Shown here: one piece after another, positions 17,364 through 27,072 of the stretch
Position numbering within the stretch: position 1 is the stretch's first letter
Layout of the letters: each line of letters opens with the position of its first letter
Source: Lysinibacillus sphaericus OT4b.31
Lineage (GTDB): Bacteria > Bacillota > Bacilli > Bacillales_A > Planococcaceae
Direction: 5' to 3'
Assembly (NCBI RefSeq): GCF_000392615.1
Contig: NZ_KB933398.1
Location: 3,695,204 to 3,759,203, forward strand
DNA length: 64,000 nt
The notes under the pieces: generated by a model
Databases searched by the model: none
What the model was told of the DNA's origin: nothing
Seen by the model: the letters and a program-made list of their open reading frames with translations, nothing else
Made by a program: the position numbers and the translations under genes

Positions 17364-18851
17364 CTAATTAATACCACGCATTGCTTTAGAAATAATTGGT
17401 GACAGCAATAATATGATCACACCAATAATAATCGACAAGAAACCTAAAAAGCCAAAGTAGGTGAATTCACTTACAACTTCATATACTTTTACAAGCTGGG
17501 CATTGATTGCTTGCGCTGCGGCACTTGTTAAGAACCAAAGTGACATTGTCTGCGCTGCAAAAGCCTGTGGTGCTAACTTCGTTGTAGCTGAAAGACCTAC
17601 TGGCGATAGCAATAATTCGCCTATTACGACTAAGAAAAATGACAACACTAACCACCAAGGACTCACCAATGCTTGTCCATCTGAAAAGTGCGCTGGAATC
17701 ATCATAACTAAAAACGACAAACCTGCAAAGAATAATGAATACGAGAACTTACGTGGTGTCGACGGTTGCTTATCGCCCCATTTTAGCCATAGCATTGCAA
17801 ATAACGGCGCCATGGTAATAACGAATAACGGGTTTAACGATTGGAACCAAGACGATTGAAGTTGGAAACCACCAATGTTTAAACGTGTACGTTCATCTGC
17901 ATACGTTGCTAAAATAGTTGCGCCTTGTTCTTGTATGGCCCAGAACATTACAGCAGATAAAAACAGTGGAATATAAGCAAGCAGACGAGATTTTTCGTCC
18001 TTTGTTGTTTTCTCACTGCGATACATATAGATAAAGAACACCGTTGGAATGATAATACCTAATGCAGTAATGATTAAACTAAAGACATTCATCGTTAGTA
18101 TGCCCGTTTTTATGCCAATCGCACCTGCAATTATTATAAGTAAGGCAATAATGCCGAATTGCGTGAATACTTTTTTACGTTCTTCAGGCTTTAACGGATT
18201 ATTTACTTGTAAGCCCGCTAAACCTAAATACTTTTTCTCAGTTGCTTTATAAACAATTAAACCAATTAGCATCCCAATGCCTGCTAAACCGAACCCTAAA
18301 TGGAAACTATACTTTTGTCCAATTGTTCCGACAATAAACGGCGCAATAAATGCACCCATATTAATACCCATATAGAAAATTGAAAATCCTGCGTCGCGAC
18401 GACTATCTGTCTGAGCATAAATATCTCCAACAATACTTGAGACATTTGGTTTTAATAACCCAGTACCAATAACAATAAAGGCCATTGAGACAAACAACAT
18501 GCTTACGCCTCCAGGCAGCGCTAACAGTAAGTGACCAATCATAATTAACACGCCACCATAAAATATAGTTCTACGTGTACCTAAAAGTCGGTCGGCAATC
18601 CAACCACCGATTATACCTGACATATAGACAAGTGATCCATAAATGGCCATAATTGAGTTTGCTGTACCACGATCTAAGCCTAAACCGCCTTCATGCAACT
18701 CATAATACATAAAGAATATTAGAATCGCTCGCATACCGTAGTATGAAAAACGTTCCCAAAATTCAGTGAAAAACAAAGTGAAGAGCCCTTTAGGATGTCC
18801 GACAAAGCCTTTTTGAGGGACGGATTTTACAATTTCATCTTTAGTAGACAT
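17364..18851 (-). CDS. dtpT: POT-family proton-coupled di-/tripeptide transporter
   Basis: A 495-residue proton-oligopeptide symporter with about 12-14 helices. Family signatures are present: EFWERFSYYGMRAIL (the ExxERFxYY motif of helix 1) and FYMGINMGAF. The start is ATG 18851 (MSTKDE) behind GGGAGAGGA; an in-frame ATG farther up would place that site inside the gene. It imports di- and tripeptides. Single gene, with about 300 bp of AT-rich upstream DNA. Confidence 0.92.
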   Translation of the reverse strand: MSTKDEIVKSVPQKGFVGHPKGLFTLFFTEFWERFSYYGMRAILIFFMYYELHEGGLGLDRGTANSIMAIYGSLVYMSGIIGGWIADRLLGTRRTIFYGGVLIMIGHLLLALPGGVSMLFVSMAFIVIGTGLLKPNVSSIVGDIYAQTDSRRDAGFSIFYMGINMGAFIAPFIVGTIGQKYSFHLGFGLAGIGMLIGLIVYKATEKKYLGLAGLQVNNPLKPEERKKVFTQFGIIALLIIIAGAIGIKTGILTMNVFSLIITALGIIIPTVFFIYMYRSEKTTKDEKSRLLAYIPLFLSAVMFWAIQEQGATILATYADERTRLNIGGFQLQSSWFQSLNPLFVITMAPLFAMLWLKWGDKQPSTPRKFSYSLFFAGLSFLVMMIPAHFSDGQALVSPWWLVLSFFLVVIGELLLSPVGLSATTKLAPQAFAAQTMSLWFLTSAAAQAINAQLVKVYEVVSEFTYFGFLGFLSIIIGVIILLLSPIISKAMRGIN

Positions 18852-18875
18852 AACAATATCCTCTCCCATTTTCAT

Positions 18876-19140
18876 TATTCCTTAAAAATATTATTGCCCA
18901 TTAATAAGGATAAAAAACTATATTTCATCATACTAAAGCGTTTTCATGACTTTATCAACAGTTTTTAAAAATGTTGAAAATTTATCATTTTTCTTTAAAT
19001 TCTGATTGATTCCAATTATTTTCGCCAAACTCATTGATATATCTAAGTTTTCTTACACTTTCACCAGCCTCCCTTTGGCTTCTTGCTTTAAATTATTTTA
19101 AAATAATTTCAAATCTGAATTTTCCATTTTTTACGCATAA
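18876..19140. other. AT-rich intergenic region
   Basis: Non-coding stretch between dtpT and hflX, very AT-rich, with homopolymer runs. No confident promoter, operator or small gene was seen. Confidence 0.5.
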
Positions 19141-19170
19141 AAAAATCAACGACGAATAATCGCCGTTGAC
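19141..19170 (-). terminator. Terminator after hflX
   Basis: GTCAACGGCG/CGTCGTTGA stem with a 6-nt loop, then a T run on the minus strand. Confidence 0.75.
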
Positions 19171-19180
19171 TCCATTACTG

Positions 19181-20467
19181 CTATTTAATGACATATTGCT
19201 GAAACTTTGCATAATCTACCTCTTTTGCTTCAAGCGTCAGTAATGTGCCCTCTTCTTCGTATGCCGTTTCATGAATGGATGCATTTTCGTTAAGATAAGA
19301 CACCACATTTCCTTGCTCATAAGGAATGAGCATTTTACATGATATATAATCACAGAAAATATGCTGACGTATCGTTTGTATTAAATCGTCTAAGCCAACA
19401 CCCTGCTTTGCAGAAATCCAAATATTGTCACCACTGATTACAGGATGAGGAACATTTGCTAAATCCGCTTTATTATAAACATAAATAGTTGGGATTCCTT
19501 CAACACCCACTGCTTTTAACGTTTCATTTGTAACATCCATCATAAAACCATGTTCTTCATTTGAAACATCCACAACATGGAGCAGTAGATCTGCATCACG
19601 GGCCTCTTCTAATGTCGAGCGGAATGCCTTCACTAAATGATGAGGCAATTTACTAACAAAGCCGACTGTATCGGTTAATAAAAACGATTTGTTATCAGCT
19701 AACTCAATCTGACGGACAGACGTCTCAAGTGTAGCAAATAGCATATCTTTCTCAAATACTTGTTTATGGTCTTCTTGTCCAATTTTCGTAAGAAGCTGAT
19801 TCATGATAGTTGATTTCCCTGCATTCGTATAGCCGACAAGGGATACGACGGGTATATCATTTTTACGTCTCTGCTTACGCTGTGTCTCCCGTTGTTCCTT
19901 CACTTGCTCTAAATCTTTTTTAATTTTCGAGATTTGGTCCTCAATTTTACGGCGATCTAACTCAAGTTTTGTTTCACCAGCTCCACGGTTTTTAAAGCCA
20001 CCACCTGTACCTCCACCTTGACGGCTAAGTGAAGCATGTAATCCGACTAAACGTGGCAACATATATTGAAGCTGTGCCAATTCTACCTGCATTTGTGCCT
20101 CACGAGTTTTAGCACGACGACCGAAAATATCTAAAATCAACATCGTCCGATCAATAACCTTTGTTGCTAAATCACGTTCTAGATTGCGGATTTGCGAAGG
20201 GGACAATTCATCATTAAAAATGACAAGATTGGCTTGTGCCTCATCATAGAAATTTTTAATCTCTTCTATTTTCCCAGTTCCCACATAATGTGAAGGCGTG
20301 ACACGCTCTAAGTTTTGTGTCACAGTGCCGATGACTTCTACATTTAAAGCTTCTGCTAAATTCGTTAGCTCTTCCATGGAATAAGCAAAATGCGCATCGT
20401 TACGTAAATTCACGCCAACTAAAATTGCCTTTTCCTGTAATACATCTACTTCCTTAATTCTATCCAT
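19181..20467 (-). CDS. hflX: Ribosome-associated GTPase HflX
   Basis: A 428-residue GTPase. N-terminal HflX domain, the hallmark GGGTGGGFKNRGAGETKLE segment, a coiled linker (about 160-195), then the G domain with G1 GYTNAGKS, G3 DTVGF and G4 NKAD. HflX splits stalled 70S ribosomes under stress, notably heat and antibiotics. ATG behind GGGAGG. Single-gene unit with its own terminator. Confidence 0.95.
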   Translation of the reverse strand: MDRIKEVDVLQEKAILVGVNLRNDAHFAYSMEELTNLAEALNVEVIGTVTQNLERVTPSHYVGTGKIEEIKNFYDEAQANLVIFNDELSPSQIRNLERDLATKVIDRTMLILDIFGRRAKTREAQMQVELAQLQYMLPRLVGLHASLSRQGGGTGGGFKNRGAGETKLELDRRKIEDQISKIKKDLEQVKEQRETQRKQRRKNDIPVVSLVGYTNAGKSTIMNQLLTKIGQEDHKQVFEKDMLFATLETSVRQIELADNKSFLLTDTVGFVSKLPHHLVKAFRSTLEEARDADLLLHVVDVSNEEHGFMMDVTNETLKAVGVEGIPTIYVYNKADLANVPHPVISGDNIWISAKQGVGLDDLIQTIRQHIFCDYISCKMLIPYEQGNVVSYLNENASIHETAYEEEGTLLTLEAKEVDYAKFQQYVIK

Positions 20468-20610
20468 TCACAAACCTCCCACCAACGCATTGGTAACGCT
20501 ACGACAAATTTTCTCCATCTTACCATATAATGCCCCCAATCTATGTCTTTTAGAAGATATAGAATACGAACGGATTAAAGTGATGAAACACCCCGTCCAG
20601 ACACATCTGA

Positions 20611-20641
20611 AAAAATGCGCCCTCTAAGCTTAGGGCGCATG
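20611..20641 (-). terminator. Terminator after putP
   Basis: ATGCGCCCTAAG/CTTAGAGGGCGCAT stem followed by TTTTT on the minus strand. Confidence 0.85.
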
Positions 20642-20649
20642 TAGTTGAT

Positions 20650-22134
20650 TTATCTTTCTTCTTTTAATAATTCTTCCGTACGATTAAATTCATTCTCAAT
20701 ATCTTTATTTGGTCTATATGTCAAAATACTGACAATAACGGCAACGATTAAGCACACTAAGAATCCTGGAACAATTTCGTATAATGCATCAGCTAATACA
20801 TCGATTTTTCCCCAGATAAACGCTGTAGCCGCACCTGCCACCATACCACTTAGGGCTCCGTAATTCGTTAGCTTTTTCCAATATAATGACAGTAATATCA
20901 CTGGACCAAACGCCGCACCGAAGCCAGCCCAAGCGAAGCCTACTAAACTTAAAATAGAACTGTCGGGGTTCCATGCTAAAACGGCTGAAATAATTGCAAC
21001 AACTAACACAGCCGCACGACCCACAAAGACATAATGCTTATCATCGGCCGTCTTATTAAATAATGCTTTATAAATGTCTTCCACAAGTGCCGAAGAAGTA
21101 ACAATTAACTGTGATGAAATGGTACTCATAACAGCAGCTAAGATGGCAGCTAACATAATACCAGCAATAAATGGATGGAATAAAGTTTGACCGAGCACAA
21201 TGAAGACAGTCTCAGCATCCTTTAACTCTCCAGCATTTTGTTCAAAATAAGCAACACCTACCAACGCTGTGCCAATCGCACCAAAAAGGCTTAACATCAT
21301 CCAACCAATACCAATACGACGAGCTTGCTTTGTCTCTTTCACTGAGCTAATCGCCATAAAACGAACAATAATATGCGGTTGTCCAAAATAACCTAATCCC
21401 CATGCCAATGAGGAAATAATAGCTGCGGCTGTTGCCGTTGTCGGTAATAAGTTCAAATGTTCTGGGTTAACCGCCTTAATAGATGCAATTGTATCTCCTA
21501 ATCCACCTGTTAAATACAACCCAACTAACGGAACTGTAACAAGTGCTAAAAACATTATGAGACCTTGTAAAAAGTCAGTATAACTAACCGCTAAAAATCC
21601 TCCAAATAATGTATAGGCAACTACAACACCAGATACAATTAATAAACCAGTATGGTAGTCATAGCCAAATGAACTATCAAAGAACTTGCCTCCTGCTACC
21701 ATTCCTGAAGATACATAAAATGTAAAAAATATTAGAATGATAATACCTGAAGCAATTCTTATGAGCTTTGTACTGTCACGTAAACGATTATCCAAATAAC
21801 TCGGAATGGTAATTGAATCATTGGTAACTTGTGTATAAACACGTAACCTCGGTGCGACAAATAACCAGTTCAAATAGGCACCGACTGTTAATCCAATGGC
21901 TATCCAAGCTTCAACAAGTCCTGATAAAAAAATAGCACCCGGTAAGCCCATTAAAAGCCAGCCAGACATATCCGCTGCACCCGCACTAAGCGCTGTTACT
22001 GCTGGACCTAGCGAACGACCGCCAAGCATATAATCCGTCAGATTTGACGTTTTAACAAAAGCGTACCATCCGATTGCAAGCATAGCGACCATATAAATAG
22101 TAATCGCAAGTAATTGATACATGTTATCTGACAT
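20650..22134 (-). CDS. putP: Sodium/proline symporter PutP
   Basis: A 494-residue sodium:solute symporter with 13 predicted helices. The SSS-family region GWLLMGLPGAIFLSGL and the helix-8 stretch with ILAAVMSTISSQL typical of PutP/OpuE are present. It imports proline with Na+, for nutrition or osmoprotection; the two roles are not separable here because no put catabolic genes are adjacent. ATG behind AGGGGGAG. Divergent from the methyltransferase gene. Confidence 0.93.
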   Translation of the reverse strand: MSDNMYQLLAITIYMVAMLAIGWYAFVKTSNLTDYMLGGRSLGPAVTALSAGAADMSGWLLMGLPGAIFLSGLVEAWIAIGLTVGAYLNWLFVAPRLRVYTQVTNDSITIPSYLDNRLRDSTKLIRIASGIIILIFFTFYVSSGMVAGGKFFDSSFGYDYHTGLLIVSGVVVAYTLFGGFLAVSYTDFLQGLIMFLALVTVPLVGLYLTGGLGDTIASIKAVNPEHLNLLPTTATAAAIISSLAWGLGYFGQPHIIVRFMAISSVKETKQARRIGIGWMMLSLFGAIGTALVGVAYFEQNAGELKDAETVFIVLGQTLFHPFIAGIMLAAILAAVMSTISSQLIVTSSALVEDIYKALFNKTADDKHYVFVGRAAVLVVAIISAVLAWNPDSSILSLVGFAWAGFGAAFGPVILLSLYWKKLTNYGALSGMVAGAATAFIWGKIDVLADALYEIVPGFLVCLIVAVIVSILTYRPNKDIENEFNRTEELLKEER

Positions 22135-22328
22135 ATTTTCTCCCCCTATTCGTCTTTAGTATCACCAAATTAAAAAGAATTACTATACTAAAGATACCAC
22201 GAATATACAATTTCACCCATAAACATTCAGAAAAATCATGAAATTATTTTTGAATTTCAAAGTAGCAATGTACTTTATAAATTGTGTTACACTAATGCCA
22301 TCTATCACACAATAAAGAAGGAGAAAAC

Positions 22329-23489
22329 ATGACATTTGAAGAAATGAAAGCTCAACTTCTAGAGCAAATTTTACAACAGCAACTTGTAGCGGCAACAATT
22401 AGCCAGCCACGCATGAAATCGAATGAAGTAAAACGTATTAAACTAAAACCTTTAAAGTTAAAAGATGCTTACCATATACAGATTGAATACCAATATGAAC
22501 GCATCTTGAAACATGAAAACGTCCATTTGACGGATTTCTCCACAAAGCTTGAAGCTTTTTTCGAAGATTTTCGCCAAGCACATGTAGACTTTATTGGCGA
22601 AAAAGTACAAGTACAACTTTCGAAAAAAAACAAAGTATTATGGAAATCCGATAATTTAGCGGTACCAAAACAAGTTAACCTTTCCCATAATCGTAAGAAA
22701 AACTATTTACTAGATGATGCGACACCTTACCCCTTTCTAATTCGACTTGGTGTACAAACAGAAGAAGGTAAGGTAAAAAAACAAAAGTACGATAAGTTTA
22801 AGCAAATTAACCGTTTCATTGAATTTATCGATGATGCTCTAGCTTATTTACCTAAGGATCGCCCAGTCCGTATTTTAGATTTTGGTTCAGGAAAATCCTA
22901 TTTAACCTTTGCTTTATACCATTATTTAAAAATTGAAAAGGGCTTGGACATTCGCGTCACTGGCTTGGATTTAAAAAAGGAAGTGATCGAGGAGTGCTCC
23001 CGTATCGCGCAGGACTTAGGCTATGAACAGCTTGAATTTTTAGTCGGGGATATTAATGACTATAATGATGAGTCCACAGTGGACATGGTGGTTACATTAC
23101 ATGCCTGCGATGTAGCAACAGATATGGCTTTATCGCGCGCTGTCAAATGGGGAGCAAGCGTTATTTTAAGTGTACCTTGTTGCCAACATGAGTTAAACCA
23201 GCAACTTCATACTCCGGCGCTCGACATTATGTTACAGCACGGGCTTGTACGTGAACGATTTGCTGCTTTAGCAACCGATTCAATTCGCGCAGAAATACTA
23301 TCACTCGTAGGCTATGAAGCTCAATTGCTGGAGTTTATAGACATGGAAAACACTCCAAAAAATATTCTCATACGAGCGTATCGTACTGGCAAAAAGCCAA
23401 GTCTCGAACAACGTGCCGAATATGATGCCTTTGTAACATTGTTGAATGCAAAACCATTTTTAGCAAATGAACTAAAATCATACTTATAA
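22329..23489 (+). CDS. Class I SAM-dependent methyltransferase
   Basis: A 386-residue protein with an N-terminal domain of about 170 residues and a C-terminal Rossmann methyltransferase domain. SAM motif I is DFGSGKSYLTF (about residues 181-191), with the acidic residue after GLDLKKEV; a second cluster VTLHACDVATD and a conserved VPCCQHE follow. This resembles the GSTCD/methyltransferase_32 group, suspected to act on RNA, but the substrate is unknown. ATG behind GAAGGAG. One of the few plus-strand genes, divergent from putP. Confidence 0.85.
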   Translation: MTFEEMKAQLLEQILQQQLVAATISQPRMKSNEVKRIKLKPLKLKDAYHIQIEYQYERILKHENVHLTDFSTKLEAFFEDFRQAHVDFIGEKVQVQLSKKNKVLWKSDNLAVPKQVNLSHNRKKNYLLDDATPYPFLIRLGVQTEEGKVKKQKYDKFKQINRFIEFIDDALAYLPKDRPVRILDFGSGKSYLTFALYHYLKIEKGLDIRVTGLDLKKEVIEECSRIAQDLGYEQLEFLVGDINDYNDESTVDMVVTLHACDVATDMALSRAVKWGASVILSVPCCQHELNQQLHTPALDIMLQHGLVRERFAALATDSIRAEILSLVGYEAQLLEFIDMENTPKNILIRAYRTGKKPSLEQRAEYDAFVTLLNAKPFLANELKSYL

Positions 23490-23830
23490 TTATGAAAACC
23501 CGTGACAAGAAATGTCTTTACTCATTGTGGCACAGTTCAAATTGGCAAAGTCGAGTTTGCCTACAGTCTTTGTTTTTTTAAGGAAGTAATAATAATCAGG
23601 CCCGGAAAAAGCCACTACCTTTCCGTGGACGAACCATCTAGCGTCCCCTTTGAATGCTCTGTGCGGGTTCTAGCTGGTTCTTTCTTCCGCAGGAGGCTCG
23701 CAGCTTGTTCCTCTCTAAACTGATACAATAAATTTCAAAGAAGCTCGCTCCGATGCACAAACTGCTGTAACAGTTATCATAAGAGACACAGGCTGTACAG
23801 GGCAACACTAGTTTAGAACAAAAGAGCACA
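23490..23830. other. Intergenic region with degenerate GC-rich repeat
   Basis: No convincing gene. Between about 23618 and 23722 the sequence carries CTCCTGCGG-type blocks on the minus strand that resemble a decayed copy of the Bacillaceae dispersed repeat. Confidence 0.35.
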
Positions 23831-23832
23831 GA

Positions 23833-23871
23833 AAAAGGTTTCGGGAATGCCTAGCATTCCCGAAACCTTTT
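23833..23871. terminator. Bidirectional terminator between convergent genes
   Basis: Perfect AAAAGGTTTCGGGAATG/CATTCCCGAAACCTTTT hairpin with a 5-nt loop, between the plus-strand methyltransferase and the minus-strand ABC exporter genes. Confidence 0.85.
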
Positions 23872-24003
23872 GTCTTCAATCTGACCTTAGACAAGATATA
23901 TGTCACTAATAGAAAAATACTTTTATTACTCATAAGGTTTCTATCAAAAATTTACGCGATATTCCTGTCCATCAGCTTAGTCTTTATATTGATGGGCTGT
24001 GAA

Positions 24004-25323
24004 TTATAACTCTTGTCGTAATGCTTGAATGACATCTATTTTCGTTGCCTTACGGGCTGGTCGGTAGCCGGAAATCATCGCTACTCCAATACTTATAGCC
24101 GATGCAATAATGACAAGTTGCCACGGAATGAGCGAAAACGTAATGTCATTCGTACTAAAAGCATCTTCTCCAGTTGCTGCTTTTAGAATTAATGGTAATA
24201 CCACATTAGCTGCAAAACTAATGACATATGAAATCACTACAGCTATCAGTGTTCCCAAAAGCCCGATAAACGTGCTCTCCATTAAGAACAAACGTTGAAT
24301 AAGCTTTGGACTAGCCCCAATTGCCTTTAATACACCAATTTCACGTGTACGCTCTGTAACAGCCATCGTCATCGTATTAAAAATCCCAATTGAAGCAATT
24401 AATACTGCGATTGTCCCAACAAATATTAATCCAATCTTCAATACAAGGAAAAATACATCCAATTGCTCTAATTGTTCTGTTACAGAGAAAACACTATAGC
24501 CTTTTTCTTTCAACTTCTCTAAAATCGGTTTTACATTTTCCATACTGTCTGCAAAGATGTTAAATTCCGAATAGAACATTTCATCGGCTTGTAGATTTCC
24601 TGTTGTTGACATGTTTGTTGCTAATACCGCTTGCTGTTGTGTATCCATATAAACAGCGTTGTCAATCATCCAATCATAAGAGGGTTTTTTAGTCACACCG
24701 ACAATTGTATATTTCTTTTTTTCAGTCTCAGTCGCTTCGGAAGTATTCGGCAATAAAGACATTTCAATTTCTTTACCAATTAAGGAGTCTTTATAACCTT
24801 CCTCATGGCCATCATAATATGTTCCCTCTGCTTCAGCTTTTTTATTTTTATCTTGAATCACATCACGTTCGGCATCATTTAATAATGTTTGACCAAAGTG
24901 GTACCCTACAATGATTTCATTTGCCTTTGTCGGATATTTCCCTTCCGATAGTTTCCCCGTCACTCTCTCGAAATCCTTCATATTTGTTACAAATAAATTA
25001 CCGTTTGTATCACGATTCTCAAAAAATGAGTGCGCGCTTGCATTGACCGTAACGGTTTCTAGAACAGTTTCTACATGCTCAATTGCTTTAATTTCATCTA
25101 TTTGTTCATCTGTAAATTGCCCGTCACCATGTACTTGGATTTTCGTAACCTTTTCATCTGAAAGTATTTCATTGCGAATGGAATCTTGTAAGCCAAAACC
25201 TATGGATGCTAGTACAATCAAAAATGCACAACCCATTGTTGCCGCTAATACTGTCATAAAAACTCGTAATTTATTTTTCTTAATATGCTGTGTGACAAAG
25301 TCTAGTTGGTCTTTAAATAACAT
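24004..25323 (-). CDS. MacB/FtsX-type ABC transporter permease
   Basis: A 439-residue permease with one N-terminal helix (about 20-42), a large extracytoplasmic MacB_PCD-like domain (about 45-290) and three C-terminal helices with the FtsX signature TERTREIGVLKAIGAS. These proteins use ATP hydrolysis inside the cell to move or sense substrates at the cell surface (peptides, lipoproteins, antibiotics). The ATG lies 1 nt after the ATPase stop, with GGAGGAGG inside that gene, so the two form one transporter. Substrate unknown. Confidence 0.88.
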   Translation of the reverse strand: MLFKDQLDFVTQHIKKNKLRVFMTVLAATMGCAFLIVLASIGFGLQDSIRNEILSDEKVTKIQVHGDGQFTDEQIDEIKAIEHVETVLETVTVNASAHSFFENRDTNGNLFVTNMKDFERVTGKLSEGKYPTKANEIIVGYHFGQTLLNDAERDVIQDKNKKAEAEGTYYDGHEEGYKDSLIGKEIEMSLLPNTSEATETEKKKYTIVGVTKKPSYDWMIDNAVYMDTQQQAVLATNMSTTGNLQADEMFYSEFNIFADSMENVKPILEKLKEKGYSVFSVTEQLEQLDVFFLVLKIGLIFVGTIAVLIASIGIFNTMTMAVTERTREIGVLKAIGASPKLIQRLFLMESTFIGLLGTLIAVVISYVISFAANVVLPLILKAATGEDAFSTNDITFSLIPWQLVIIASAISIGVAMISGYRPARKATKIDVIQALRQEL

Positions 25324-25324
25324 G

Positions 25325-26011
25325 TTACGCCTCCTCCTTTACAAGTTCGCCATCATACATACGAAAACGACGATGTGCAATCGACGCTACTTCTTCATCG
25401 TGCGTAATGATGACAAACGTTAAGCCCAATTCCCGATTCAAGCTTTGAATCAGTAGTAAAATATCCTGCTCTGTTTCAGAGTCTAGACTTCCTGTTGGCT
25501 CATCCGCTAGTAAAATAGGTGGATTCGTAATCAAGGCCCTTGCAATACTAACACGCTGTTGCTGACCACCTGATAATTCATTCGGATAATGGTCTGCTAC
25601 CTCTGCTAGTCCGACCTTGTTCATTAATTTTTTTACTTTCTCTTTTCGTACTGCCTTGCTAGTACTTTGTAATTTCAAAGGTAACTCAATATTTTCAAAA
25701 GCTGTTAAGCCCGGCATTAGTTGAAAGTTTTGAAAGATAAATCCGAACTGTTGCAAGCGAAAAGCAGCGCTCTCCGTTTCCGTAAGCGTCGCAGTTTCCT
25801 GTCCGTTTACATTAATGGAGCCTTGTTCTGACTTCATAAACCCCGCTAAAATTTGTAGTAAAGTTGATTTACCAGAGCCACTTTTGCCAACAATTGCAAC
25901 AATCTCGCCCTCCTTGACTTCGAAGTTTACGCCTTTTAATACTGGCACACGCTTTTCCTTGCCCTTTTTTCCTATTAAAAATGTATGTTGTAAATTCTCG
26001 ACTTGTATCAT
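25325..26011 (-). CDS. LolD/MacB-type ABC transporter ATPase
   Basis: A 228-residue ATPase with Walker A GKSGSGKST, Q loop FIFQNFQL, signature LSGGQQQR, Walker B ILLADEP and switch H in ITHDEE. The LADEPTGSLDS form is characteristic of the MacB/LolD/FtsE branch. It partners the permease immediately downstream. No two-component system or secreted peptide gene is adjacent to suggest the substrate. Confidence 0.92.
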   Translation of the reverse strand: MIQVENLQHTFLIGKKGKEKRVPVLKGVNFEVKEGEIVAIVGKSGSGKSTLLQILAGFMKSEQGSINVNGQETATLTETESAAFRLQQFGFIFQNFQLMPGLTAFENIELPLKLQSTSKAVRKEKVKKLMNKVGLAEVADHYPNELSGGQQQRVSIARALITNPPILLADEPTGSLDSETEQDILLLIQSLNRELGLTFVIITHDEEVASIAHRRFRMYDGELVKEEA

Positions 26012-26431
26012 TATTGTTTAAACGCCCCTTTCTCTTCTTTTTCCATTGTAGAGAAGAATTCTTAATAATAACGAAGGATAAAAGTGAAGATATTCTTAAG
26101 AAAACAGGGAACACTAATAATAATCGAACGCCTTTACAATACCTTTACAATTGAATCTGTTATATTTGTAAAAAACTACGATACAACATGTTCTTTCCTG
26201 TACTAAACAGTTATTCATTTTTTAAAAAATGTTATTTTATAGCCATTTTTCTGTATCTATAAAAATAGAGACAATACACACCAATAATAATTGTGAATAT
26301 TTTGCATATTACAGCAATGTAAAGTTTTGTGGAGATTAGATAAATTTTATGTAGATAAACTAAAGATTTTGTTATGATAGTAAAGTTTAAAGGTCGATTA
26401 TTTTATATACATCCAGGAGGATTCGATTTAC
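26012..26431. other. Divergent intergenic region upstream of ykaA-pit
   Basis: About 420 bp of AT-rich DNA holding the promoters of two divergent operons. An extended -10-like sequence (TTATGAT, about 26372-26378) lies some 54 bp before the ykaA-like start, with no good -35. No PhoP repeat was recognised. Confidence 0.4.
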
Positions 26432-27052
26432 ATGCTTAACTCAAAAAAACAAGACCCTTTCTTTGTTGCATTGCATAAAATTGCTGAGAACATGAGAGAG
26501 GCCGTACATTACGCAAATGATTTCCGGATTAACAGTGTAGCTGACCTGAAAGAGATTAGCATTACAATGAAAAATTACGAAACAGCTGGCGATAAACTGA
26601 TTCATGAGCTTATCGTTATGCTAAATAAATCGTTTATGACACCAATCGAGCGCGAGGATATTTTAGAATTTGCGATTCGTATGGACGATGTGTTAGATGG
26701 TACGGAGCATTGTATCGCTCACTTTGAAATGTTCTCCTTAACAGAAGTAGACGAATCTATGCGTATCTTCTTAGGCTACATTTCTAAAAGTGCTGACGAA
26801 ATTGTTAAAGCAACTGAAGAGTTAAAGAAAAAGAATCTTATCGGCATGCGCCCACATGCAATTTTAATTAAAGACTATGAGCGCGAATGTGACGAAGTGC
26901 AACGTACTTCTATTAAGCAATTGTTTTTAAATGAAAAAGATCCAATCCGAATTATTAAGTTTAAAGATATTTATGAACAATTAGAAGATATCGCTGATTA
27001 TTGTCAAAACGTTGCCAACACAATGGAAACAATTATCATGCGTAACGCGTAA
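26432..27052 (+). CDS. ykaA: DUF47 family phosphate-transport accessory protein (YkaA-like)
   Basis: A 206-residue, highly charged, all-helical protein of the DUF47/PhoU-like family, about the size of B. subtilis YkaA. No membrane segment. It is followed 20 nt later by pit, the same order as ykaA-pit in B. subtilis; DUF47 proteins are thought to control or assist Pit phosphate uptake. ATG about 11 nt after AGGAGG. Confidence 0.87.
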   Translation: MLNSKKQDPFFVALHKIAENMREAVHYANDFRINSVADLKEISITMKNYETAGDKLIHELIVMLNKSFMTPIEREDILEFAIRMDDVLDGTEHCIAHFEMFSLTEVDESMRIFLGYISKSADEIVKATEELKKKNLIGMRPHAILIKDYERECDEVQRTSIKQLFLNEKDPIRIIKFKDIYEQLEDIADYCQNVANTMETIIMRNA

Positions 27053-27072
27053 TTAGGAGCTGGGCACTTACA